A stretch of DNA of 8,385 nt, taken from contig DIAL01000032.1 in the NCBI GenBank assembly GCA_002414705.1, positions 43,202 through 51,586 on the forward strand. The letters are read 5' to 3'. The translations under genes were made by a program, and so were the position numbers. The notes under the pieces were generated by a model. It saw nothing but the letters and a program-made list of their open reading frames with translations, made no database searches and had not been told where the DNA came from. Of this stretch, positions 1 to 5,171 are shown piece by piece. The stretch is from Flavobacteriaceae bacterium UBA5079 (lineage in GTDB: Bacteria; Bacteroidota; Bacteroidia; Flavobacteriales; Flavobacteriaceae). The first letter of the stretch is position 1, and every line of letters starts with the position of its first letter.

Positions 1-768
1 TTTTTTGGATTCCTCCCAAAAAACATCCATTTCACCCAACGTCATGTCCTTTAAGTTTTTGTTTAAAGACTTCGCTTTTGCTTCTAAATATTGGAATCGC
101 TTGGTGAATTTTTTATTCGTGCGCTCTAATGCGTTTTCAGGATTGATTTTCAAAAATCGTGCATAGTTTATCATAGAGAATAGGACATCGCCAAACTCAC
201 TTTCCATAGCATCACTATTTCCTGCTTTCACTTCGTCTTTAAATTCCTGAAGCTCCTCTTCTACTTTTTCCCAGACTTGATGTGGTTCTTCCCAATCAAA
301 TCCAACGCCTGCAACTTTTTCTTGAATTCGACTGGCTTTTACCAAAGCAGGTAAACTTTTTGGAACACCTTCCAAAACGCTTGTTTTTCCTTCTTTAAGT
401 TTCAAGTTTTCCCAATTACGCTTAACGTCTTCTTCATTTTCAACTTTTACGTCACCATAAATATGTGGATGCCTGTGAATGAGTTTTTCACAAATTCCAT
501 TACAAACATCAGCTATATCAAAATCATTCGTTTCACTTCCTATTTTGGAATAAAACACAATATGTAATAACACATCGCCTAATTCCTTTTTTACTTCTTC
601 TAGATCTTTATCCAAAATAGCATCGCCTAATTCATAAGTCTCTTCAATGGTTAAGTGACGTAACGTTTCCATAGTTTGCTTTTTATCCCAAGGACATTGC
701 GCACGCAACTCATCCATAATGGTTAATAATCTATCGAAAGCTTTTAGTTGATCTTCTCTGGTATTCAT
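1..768 (-). CDS. mazG: Nucleoside triphosphate pyrophosphohydrolase MazG (3' end cut by window edge)
   Basis: The frame runs from an ATG at 768 to base 1 without a stop, giving 256 residues; MazG proteins are about 260 aa, so only the last few codons are missing. MazG hydrolyses (d)NTPs to the monophosphate and pyrophosphate in the cytoplasm, cleaning the nucleotide pool and affecting stress nucleotide levels. The translation begins MNTREDQLKAFDRLL, then has CPWDKKQT (about residues 25-32) and the metal-binding EExxE...ExxD signature: E42, E43, E46 and E62, D65 in ELGD. HPHIYGD follows at about 100-106. A second MazG repeat near the C-terminus carries VGFDW, EEELQEF and EFGDVLF, as expected for the two-domain form. 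It lies downstream of the DUF5606 gene on the same strand but is separated from it by a strong hairpin, so it probably needs its own promoter. I saw only weak -7-like matches (TAATTTTA, TATAATTG) upstream of the start. The family assignment is very secure. Confidence 0.96.
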   Translation of the reverse strand, partial: MNTREDQLKAFDRLLTIMDELRAQCPWDKKQTMETLRHLTIEETYELGDAILDKDLEEVKKELGDVLLHIVFYSKIGSETNDFDIADVCNGICEKLIHRHPHIYGDVKVENEEDVKRNWENLKLKEGKTSVLEGVPKSLPALVKASRIQEKVAGVGFDWEEPHQVWEKVEEELQEFKDEVKAGNSDAMESEFGDVLFSMINYARFLKINPENALERTNKKFTKRFQYLEAKAKSLNKNLKDMTLGEMDVFWEESKK

Positions 769-825
769 AATCTGTTTTTTAATAAAATTACAATTATATT
801 ATTGTTTTAGTAAATATGCTAAACT

Positions 826-863
826 AAAAAATCCAGTACCACTTATGTGCTACTGGATTTTTT
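826..863. terminator. Bidirectional hairpin terminator between the DUF5606 gene and mazG
   Basis: Two 17-base arms (826-842 and 847-863) pair around the loop TTAT with a single C-C mismatch. The outer arms are A6 on the left and T6 on the right, so either strand would give a stem followed by a U-rich tail. It lies 24 bases past the DUF5606 stop and should end that transcript; it is also placed to stop transcription coming the other way. Whether mazG is reached by read-through cannot be seen. Confidence 0.85.
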
Positions 864-887
864 ATGTTTTTAGAATAACGAATGGTT

Positions 888-1307
888 TTATTCTTCTTCG
901 TCTGCAGTTACAACTTCAGCTTCAAAATCTAATAAGTCATTTTTTTGAAGTAAGTTATACCACTGAATAATTTTTTTAATATCACTAGCATACACACGAT
1001 CTTCATCATAATCTGATAAAATTTCGAAAAAATATTCCTCAAGTTTATCTTTACTTTCTTTATGACTTACAGATGTTTCGCTACCAGATTCTTTATCTTT
1101 AATTAAGTTAAAAACCTCGCGTAATGGTTTTTCTTCGGTAAGTGTATAAATAGCAATTTCACTTAAAATACTAACATTATGATGAATGCCAACCGACATT
1201 TTTTTACCATCTAACAACGATTCAGCAATAAAGCCTCCTCTAGTTTGGGCAATCATTTTGTATAATCCTGGTTTTCCTGCTATTGATAATATTTTTTCTA
1301 AACTCAT
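888..1307 (-). CDS. DUF5606 domain-containing protein
   Basis: This gene encodes 139 aa with no signal peptide or membrane segment, so it should be cytoplasmic. The N-terminal half (about residues 1-70: MSLEKILSIAGKPGLYK, then a QTRGGFIAESL stretch and SEIAIYT) matches my recollection of the DUF5606 family, which is typical of Bacteroidota and has no assigned function. Residues 70-90 are a polar, charged linker. Residues 90-130 look helical (EEYFFEILSDYDEDRVYASDIK, broken here at the linker) and the tail is acidic (ADEEE). The gene lies 53 bases downstream of def on the same strand and upstream of mazG; as I remember, this def-DUF5606-mazG order is common in flavobacteria. It may be read from def or from a weak promoter of its own in the gap (see 1327-1358). 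The ATG at 1307 starts exactly at the conserved N-terminus. The family name is fairly secure; the role is unknown. Confidence 0.88.
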   Translation of the reverse strand: MSLEKILSIAGKPGLYKMIAQTRGGFIAESLLDGKKMSVGIHHNVSILSEIAIYTLTEEKPLREVFNLIKDKESGSETSVSHKESKDKLEEYFFEILSDYDEDRVYASDIKKIIQWYNLLQKNDLLDFEAEVVTADEEE

Positions 1308-1326
1308 ATTTTCATTTTAAAGAGGG

Positions 1327-1358
1327 CAAATATCAAACGTTTGCTGATGTTAAACAAA
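1327..1358 (-). promoter_or_regulatory. Possible promoter of the DUF5606 gene
   Basis: Read on the minus strand, TTTG (1358-1355) is followed after 20 bases by GATATTTG (1334-1327). This is a one-mismatch fit to the Bacteroidota pattern TTTG-N17-23-TAnnTTTG. The -7 element ends 19 bases before the ATG. A 10-base perfect palindrome, CAAACGTTTG (1334-1343), lies in the spacer. The evidence is a motif match only, and AT-rich DNA yields such matches by chance. Confidence 0.35.
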
Positions 1359-1360
1359 TA

Positions 1361-1951
1361 TTATCGTTTCTTTTTTTGACTAGGAAAACGCATACGGTAA
1401 TCCACATTAATTTTTCCTTTTGAAATATTAGAAAGTCTCCCTTTTATGAGACGTTTTTTTAATGATGATAATTTATCAGTAAATAAAACTCCTTCTATAT
1501 GATCGTATTCATGCTGAATAACACGTGCTACTAAACCGTCAAACGTTTTGGTGTGTTTTTCGAAATTTTCATCATAAAACTCAATGGTAATTGTAGGCTT
1601 TCTAAATACATCTTCGCGAACATCTGGAATACTTAAACAGCCTTCATTAAAAGCCCATTCGTCTCCAGTTTCCTCCAAAATTTTAGCATTAATAAAGGTT
1701 TGCTTAAAATCTTTTAAAAAGGCTTGTTCTTCTTCGGTAAACACGTCGTCTTCTGCAAATGGAGATGTATCAACTAAAAATAAGCGAATATCCAAACCGA
1801 CTTGAGGTGCAGCAAGACCAACACCAAGTGCATTATACATGGTTTCATACATGTTTTCTAAAACGGCATCTAAATTTGGGTAATCCTTGGTTATTTCTTT
1901 TCCTACTTTTTTTAAGACAGGATCGCCATAGGCAATAACGGGTAATATCAT
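1361..1951 (-). CDS. def: Peptide deformylase
   Basis: This gene encodes 196 aa. The enzyme removes the formyl group from the N-terminal methionine of new proteins at the ribosome and is normally essential. All three family motifs are intact: GVGLAAPQ (residues 43-50), EGCLS (103-107) with the metal ligand C105, and HEYDH (147-151) with ligands H147 and H151 and catalytic E148. Between motifs 1 and 2 there is a long acidic insert (about residues 62-85, containing AEDDVFTEEEQAF) that I associate with Bacteroidota deformylases rather than the short E. coli type. The C-terminus is very basic (SQKKKR), which would suit contact with ribosomal RNA; that is inference. The ATG at 1951 gives the usual MILPVIAYGDPVL start. 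A good -7 element lies 26 bases upstream, after the terminator of the preceding gene, so def probably begins its own transcript, which may continue into the DUF5606 gene. Confidence 0.97.
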   Translation of the reverse strand: MILPVIAYGDPVLKKVGKEITKDYPNLDAVLENMYETMYNALGVGLAAPQVGLDIRLFLVDTSPFAEDDVFTEEEQAFLKDFKQTFINAKILEETGDEWAFNEGCLSIPDVREDVFRKPTITIEFYDENFEKHTKTFDGLVARVIQHEYDHIEGVLFTDKLSSLKKRLIKGRLSNISKGKINVDYRMRFPSQKKKR

Positions 1952-1977
1952 GGATTTTAATTTCTAAAAATTCTATG

Positions 1978-1985
1978 CAAAAATA
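1978..1985 (-). promoter_or_regulatory. -7 promoter element of def
   Basis: On the minus strand the bases read TATTTTTG, a full match to the Bacteroidota -7 consensus TAnnTTTG, ending 26 bases before the def ATG. It lies just downstream of the terminator at 2009-2033, as expected for a new transcription start. I saw no clear TTG at the -33 position. Confidence 0.55.
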
Positions 1986-2008
1986 CAATTCTTCTTAATT
2001 ATACCCAT

Positions 2009-2033
2009 AAAAAAACTCCTTTAAAAAAGGAGT
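2009..2033 (-). terminator. Rho-independent terminator of the small exported-protein gene
   Basis: ACTCCTTT (2015-2022) pairs perfectly with AAAGGAGT (2026-2033) around a 3-base loop. The plus strand has a run of A at 2009-2015, which becomes a run of U immediately after the stem on the minus-strand transcript. It starts 31 bases past the stop codon at 2065 and separates that gene from def. Confidence 0.85.
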
Positions 2034-2064
2034 CATATAGTGTATATTTAAAATTTAACTGTTT

Positions 2065-2310
2065 TTAGCAAACTAAACGCGTTTCTTTTAAAACAAACAA
2101 ATTGATTTTTCCGCTTAATTTTGATTCAATCTTATTGGTTAAAATATCTTTCTTTCTAGCAGCTAATTCAATAGAATCCGTTTTTACATCAGTAGTAACT
2201 TCTGAAGTTGGCTCGGTTATTTTAACATCCTCTGCTTTAATTGAAGATTGCGCTTGCATGCTTGTTAAGCTTAATACTGTAAAAATTCCGATTAATAAAA
2301 ACTGCTTCAT
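2065..2310 (-). CDS. Small exported protein of unknown function (81 aa)
   Basis: I do not recognise this family. The protein has a basic N-terminus (MK), a hydrophobic core (about residues 4-15, FLLIGIFTVLSL) and the MQAQ ending (residues 18-21) often seen at Bacteroidota signal peptide cleavage sites, so export by Sec is likely. The mature part is about 60 residues, rich in T, S, K, E and D and probably partly disordered up to about residue 45. A likely amphipathic helix follows (about 46-66, with AARKKDILTNKIESKL). It ends with a short hydrophobic patch (INLFVL) and a single terminal cysteine, C81. No lipobox, membrane anchor or catalytic motif is visible. It is supported as a real gene by a perfect -7 element 26 bases upstream, a terminator just downstream and the signal peptide; an antisense frame over the same bases lacks these. 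It sits between ruvX and def but looks independently transcribed. Confidence 0.75.
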   Translation of the reverse strand: MKQFLLIGIFTVLSLTSMQAQSSIKAEDVKITEPTSEVTTDVKTDSIELAARKKDILTNKIESKLSGKINLFVLKETRLVC

Positions 2311-2336
2311 TGTTATGTTGCTTTAATTGAACAGGA

Positions 2337-2344
2337 CAAATATA
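2337..2344 (-). promoter_or_regulatory. -7 promoter element of the small exported-protein gene
   Basis: The minus strand reads TATATTTG, a full match to TAnnTTTG, ending 26 bases before the ATG at 2310. No TTG is present at the expected -33 position; box A (2346-2361) lies there instead, which would suit a promoter needing an activator. The activator part is inference. Confidence 0.6.
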
Positions 2345-2345
2345 A

Positions 2346-2361
2346 CATCGATAAACGGTAA
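2346..2361 (-). repeat. Repeated box A (promoter-proximal)
   Basis: Minus strand TTACCGTTTATCGATG. Its core ACCGTTTAT fits the LytTR-type half-site pattern [TA][AC][CA]GTTN[AG][TG] as I remember it. It lies one base upstream of the -7 element of the exported-protein gene. A regulator is not identified. Confidence 0.5.
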
Positions 2362-2422
2362 GAATATAATTAATTTGTTGAAACATGAGATATAATCGTT
2401 AACAAGATAAAGCCGTGCATTT

Positions 2423-2437
2423 CATCGACAAACGTAA
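2423..2437 (-). repeat. Repeated box B
   Basis: Minus strand TTACGTTTGTCGATG, the same as box A apart from one missing C and one A-to-G change. The core TACGTTTGT also fits the LytTR-like half-site pattern. ATCGA of this box is 77 bases from ATCGA of box A. Confidence 0.5.
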
Positions 2438-2465
2438 TGTTAGTAGACCTTATCAAATGGTATTT

Positions 2466-2475
2466 AATCGACAAC
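2466..2475 (-). repeat. Partial box C
   Basis: Minus strand GTTGTCGATT shares the exact 8-mer TTGTCGAT with box B but lacks the TTAC part. It is 43 bases from box B, about four helical turns. On its own it would be too weak to call. Confidence 0.3.
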
Positions 2476-2572
2476 CTCTTATTCAGAAACCATTGAAACC
2501 CCTTATTAACTATGGACGTTGCAGTATAAAAACAACTTCAAAATAATATAAAAACAGTTAAAAAACCAGACC

Positions 2573-2588
2573 ATCCGATTAACGGTAA
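2573..2588 (-). repeat. Repeated box D (distal)
   Basis: Minus strand TTACCGTTAATCGGAT matches box A at 12 of the first 13 positions. Its core ACCGTTAAT fits the LytTR-like half-site pattern. It is 227 bases from box A and 78 bases past the ruvX stop. Confidence 0.45.
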
Positions 2589-2665
2589 ATACGATTAAAA
2601 ATGAAAATTTGAGCTTCACTAGGTACTCTGAAAAATCGAAATTGATTTATATTTTATGTAAACAG

Positions 2666-3076
2666 TTATTTAGAACTTAAATAGCTTTGAAGAATTAAGG
2701 TTGCACTAATTTCATCAACCAACGCTTTGTTTTGGCGCTTCTTTTTAGATAAACCACTAGCTATCATAGTCTGAAAAGCCATTTTAGATGTAAAGCGTTC
2801 ATCCACACGTACAATAGGTATTTGTGGAATAGATTTTTGTAATTTTTCTAAAAAAGGTAAAATAAGCGCTTCACTTTCGGAAGCTTGATTATTCATTTGT
2901 TTGGGTTCGCCAACCACAAACAATTCAACAGATTCGGTTTTAACATAATCCATTAAAAAGCTTATCAGCTTCTTGGTTTCTACCGTTGTTAATCCAGATG
3001 CTATTATTTGTAGTTCATCAGTAACAGCTATTCCTGTTCTTACTTTTCCAAAATCTATTGCTAGTATACGTCCCAT
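2666..3076 (-). CDS. ruvX: Putative pre-16S rRNA nuclease / Holliday junction resolvase-like protein, YqgF family
   Basis: This gene encodes 136 aa, the usual length for the YqgF/RuvX family, an RNase H-fold nuclease. In bacteria it is linked to maturation of the 5' end of 16S rRNA, and by homology to Holliday junction resolution. The fold's acidic residues are visible: D8 in ILAIDFGKVRTGIAVTD, E57 in VVGEPKQMNN, D92/E93 in RVDERFTS and D121/E122 in VDEISATLILQ. The GEPKQMNN segment differs from the G.P.N..G of proteobacterial members but matches what I recall from flavobacteria. The ATG at 3076 gives the canonical MGRILAIDFG start. The gene diverges from dapD. A perfect -7 element lies only 7 bases before the ATG, implying a very short leader. 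No clear terminator follows. Confidence 0.95.
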   Translation of the reverse strand: MGRILAIDFGKVRTGIAVTDELQIIASGLTTVETKKLISFLMDYVKTESVELFVVGEPKQMNNQASESEALILPFLEKLQKSIPQIPIVRVDERFTSKMAFQTMIASGLSKKKRQNKALVDEISATLILQSYLSSK

Positions 3077-3083
3077 ATAGTTG

Positions 3084-3091
3084 CAAAGTTA
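3084..3091 (-). promoter_or_regulatory. -7 promoter element of ruvX
   Basis: The minus strand reads TAACTTTG, a full TAnnTTTG match, ending just 7 bases before the ruvX ATG. Transcription starting a few bases after the element would leave almost no 5' leader. Upstream bases are T-rich (TTCTGTTTTGG) but no exact TTG lies at the -33 distance. Confidence 0.5.
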
Positions 3092-3166
3092 CCATTTAAA
3101 ACCAAAACAGAATGAGAATATGCATTTTTTAAAAGCAATCGATAATAAAGAATTCAATTATAACTT

Positions 3167-3174
3167 TATCTTTG
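3167..3174 (+). promoter_or_regulatory. -7 promoter element of dapD
   Basis: TATCTTTG is a full match to TAnnTTTG, 52 bases before the dapD ATG, which would give a leader of roughly 45 bases. No TTG is seen at the -33 distance. The leader shows no clear riboswitch-like fold. Confidence 0.5.
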
Positions 3175-3226
3175 TGAAAAGAGCAAAAACAATATATTTA
3201 AATGCTCAATTTTTAGTACAAATATT

Positions 3227-4042
3227 ATGAAACAACTACAACAAATTATAGAAAACGCTTGGAATAATCGCGAATTATTAACTGATAAGCTTACTATTGA
3301 TAGTATTCGAAGTGTTATTGATTTATTAGACGAAGGAACACTCCGTGTTGCTGAACCAACTGACAAGGGTTGGCAAGTAAATGAATGGGTAAAAAAAGCG
3401 GTTGTTCTTTATTTCCCCATTCAGAAAATGGAAACTTTTGAAGTTGGTATTTTTGAATATCATGATAAAATCCCCTTAAAAACGGGTTACAAAGACAAAG
3501 GAATTAGAGTGGTTCCGCATGCAGTAGCTAGACATGGTGCTTACATTTCTAAAGGTGTTATTTTAATGCCAAGTTATGTAAATATTGGTGCTTATGTAGA
3601 TGAAGGAACCATGGTTGATACCTGGGCAACAGTAGGCAGTTGTGCACAAATTGGTAAAAACGTACATCTTTCTGGAGGTGTTGGTATTGGTGGTGTTTTA
3701 GAACCGCTCCAAGCTGCTCCAGTTATTATTGAAGATGGTGCTTTTATTGGCTCTCGTTGCATTGTTGTTGAAGGCGTTAAAGTAGAAAAAGAAGCCGTTT
3801 TAGGCGCCAATGTGGTTTTAACCATGAGTACTAAAATTATTGATGTAACCGGTGATGAACCTGTTGAGATGAAAGGTATTGTTCCTGCACGTTCGGTAGT
3901 TATTCCGGGTAGTTATACCAAAAAATTTAAAGCCGGTGAATTTCAAGTACCTTGTGCTTTAATCATTGGAAAACGTAAAGAAAGCACAAATAAAAAAACA
4001 TCTTTAAATGATGCACTGCGTGAGTATGATGTAGCTGTTTAA
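3227..4042 (+). CDS. dapD: 2,3,4,5-tetrahydropyridine-2,6-dicarboxylate N-succinyltransferase
   Basis: This gene encodes 271 aa, close to the 274 aa of the E. coli enzyme. DapD transfers a succinyl group from succinyl-CoA to tetrahydrodipicolinate, a step of the succinylase branch leading to meso-diaminopimelate (peptidoglycan) and lysine; it works as a cytoplasmic trimer. An N-terminal helical domain (about residues 1-65, AWNNRELL, IRSVIDLLDEGTLRVAEP) is followed by a left-handed beta-helix of hexapeptide repeats (about 105-205). That domain contains the family stretches GTMVDTWATVGSCAQIG (127-143) and GGVGIGGVLEPLQA (150-163). The C-terminal region carries the closing strands VPARSVVIPGSY and PCALIIGKR. 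The ATG at 3227 gives the normal start; there is no Shine-Dalgarno, as usual in this phylum. No terminator is visible in the 61 bases before the next gene, so read-through into the glycosyltransferases is possible. Confidence 0.98.
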   Translation: MKQLQQIIENAWNNRELLTDKLTIDSIRSVIDLLDEGTLRVAEPTDKGWQVNEWVKKAVVLYFPIQKMETFEVGIFEYHDKIPLKTGYKDKGIRVVPHAVARHGAYISKGVILMPSYVNIGAYVDEGTMVDTWATVGSCAQIGKNVHLSGGVGIGGVLEPLQAAPVIIEDGAFIGSRCIVVEGVKVEKEAVLGANVVLTMSTKIIDVTGDEPVEMKGIVPARSVVIPGSYTKKFKAGEFQVPCALIIGKRKESTNKKTSLNDALREYDVAV

Positions 4043-4092
4043 TTAGTTTTTTAAAGGAATAACAGTATTAGTTATAAGAAAATAATCAAATT

Positions 4093-4096
4093 AGGA
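4093..4096 (+). promoter_or_regulatory. Shine-Dalgarno-like AGGA before a TTG start
   Basis: AGGA lies 7 bases before the TTG at 4104. In a phylum that seldom uses such sites, it supports the unusual start codon of the family 9 glycosyltransferase gene. Confidence 0.4.
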
Positions 4097-4103
4097 ACTT
4101 TAA

Positions 4104-5171
4104 TTGAAAATATTAGTTATACAACAAAAAATGATTGGTGATGTACTCACATCAAGTGTCTTATTTGAGGCCTTACGTGAGCATTACCCAAATGCGCAAT
4201 TGGATTATTTAATCAATTCCCACACATTTCCTGTTGTTGAAAACAATCCTTTTATTGATAATTTCATCTTCTTTACGCCAAAATCCGAAAAAAGTAAAAT
4301 GGCTCTTTGGTCATTGGCTAAATCGGTAAAAAGTAAAAAATACGATGTGGTTATTGATGTGTATTCTAAATTATCGAGTAACCTAATCTCTTCTTTTTCG
4401 GGTGCTAAAACTAAAATATCATATTATAAACATTATTCAACTTTCATATATCATCATAACATAAAACGGGTTTATAAAACGGATCAAGCATGTGGTTTAG
4501 CTATCGTTAATCGTTTACAGTTGTTGGAACCTTTGAATATTCATATTAATTCTTCCAAACCAAAAATTTATTTAACTTCAGTAGAACTTGAAACAAGTAA
4601 ACAGTTTTTAATATCAAACGGGATAAACCTTCATAAACCACTTATTATGATTAGTGTTTTAGGAAGTAGCTCCAATAAAACCTATCCGTTTGAATACATG
4701 GCGCAAGTAGTTAACCAAATTGTAGACACCACAAATGGCCAGATTTTATTTAATTATATACCGAAGCAGGAAGCTGATGCACAAGCTATATTTAACCTAT
4801 GTAAACCTGATACACAAAAGCATATTTTTCTGAATTTATTTGGAAAAAGTCTCCGTGAATTTTTAGCACTCACAGCCCATTGTCACGCCTTAATTGGAAA
4901 TGAAGGTGGTGCCGTAAATATGGCAAAAGCACTTAATATAAAAACGTTTACAATTTTCTCAACTTGGATATGTAAAGATACTTGGAATATTTTTGAAGAA
5001 GAAAACGTGAATGAATCCGTACATTTAAAAGATTATAAACCAGAATTATACAATGGTAAAACAGAGAAAGACATGAAACCAAATGCTATGGAATTATATC
5101 ATAAATTTACTCCAAACATGTTTACCGAAAAATTACAAGTATTTTTAAAAAAATTACATACTCATGATTAA
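4104..5171 (+). CDS. Glycosyltransferase family 9 (heptosyltransferase-like)
   Basis: This gene encodes 355 aa. Family 9 contains LPS heptosyltransferases (WaaC, WaaF, WaaQ), GT-B enzymes that add sugars to the LPS inner core on the cytoplasmic face of the inner membrane. Visible hallmarks are the N-terminal strand and loop KILVIQQKMIGDVL (residues 2-15), YDVVIDVYSKLSSNLIS (80-96), the C-domain strand ISVLGSSSNKTYP (183-195) and GNEGGAVNMAKAL (265-277), the counterpart of the nucleotide-sugar-binding GxxSGxxHxAxAL. Here E and G replace the usual D and S, so the donor sugar is uncertain. The start is TTG: an in-frame TAA sits directly before it, and the next ATG (residue 10) would delete the first conserved strand. 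The stop overlaps the next gene by 8 bases (ATGATTAA), suggesting translational coupling. Family call secure; exact sugar unknown. Confidence 0.9.
   Translation: MKILVIQQKMIGDVLTSSVLFEALREHYPNAQLDYLINSHTFPVVENNPFIDNFIFFTPKSEKSKMALWSLAKSVKSKKYDVVIDVYSKLSSNLISSFSGAKTKISYYKHYSTFIYHHNIKRVYKTDQACGLAIVNRLQLLEPLNIHINSSKPKIYLTSVELETSKQFLISNGINLHKPLIMISVLGSSSNKTYPFEYMAQVVNQIVDTTNGQILFNYIPKQEADAQAIFNLCKPDTQKHIFLNLFGKSLREFLALTAHCHALIGNEGGAVNMAKALNIKTFTIFSTWICKDTWNIFEEENVNESVHLKDYKPELYNGKTEKDMKPNAMELYHKFTPNMFTEKLQVFLKKLHTHD

Larger units (their letters stand above)
2311..2665. other. 355-base intergenic region with repeated boxes, upstream of the exported-protein gene
   Basis: No credible coding frame crosses this gap between two minus-strand genes. 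It holds a -7 element at its left end and three clear copies plus one partial copy of a box related to TTACCGTTTATCGATG, all in the same orientation as the downstream gene. I found no convincing terminator for ruvX here; the region just past the ruvX stop only offers a 5-base stem (AAATC/GATTT near 2636-2651). The stretch 2480-2570 shows nothing I can name. An undetected small RNA cannot be excluded. Confidence 0.6.

Noticed and set aside
1584..1805. 73-aa plus-strand frame
   Set aside because: It lies antisense inside def, whose motifs are all intact; the translation has no recognisable feature.
2102..2326. 74-aa plus-strand frame opposite the small exported-protein gene
   Set aside because: The minus-strand frame has a signal peptide, -7 element and terminator in the right places; the plus-strand frame has none of these.
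2636..2651. AAATC/GATTT hairpin after ruvX as a terminator
   Set aside because: The 5-base stem is AT-rich and has no adjoining U-run on the minus strand.
3136..3150. CAATCGATAATAAAG near dapD as another copy of the repeated box
   Set aside because: It shares only ATCGATAA with box A and lacks the ACGGT part; too short in AT-rich DNA.
3166..3366. 66-aa minus-strand frame over the dapD promoter and start
   Set aside because: It overlaps the well-supported dapD start and its -7 element, and its translation shows nothing recognisable.
3592..3825. 77-aa minus-strand frame
   Set aside because: Antisense to the hexapeptide-repeat core of dapD; a by-product of the repeated codons there.
4043..4103. 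Terminator or promoter between dapD and the family 9 glycosyltransferase gene
   Set aside because: No stem with a U-run and no TAnnTTTG match was found in these 61 bases.
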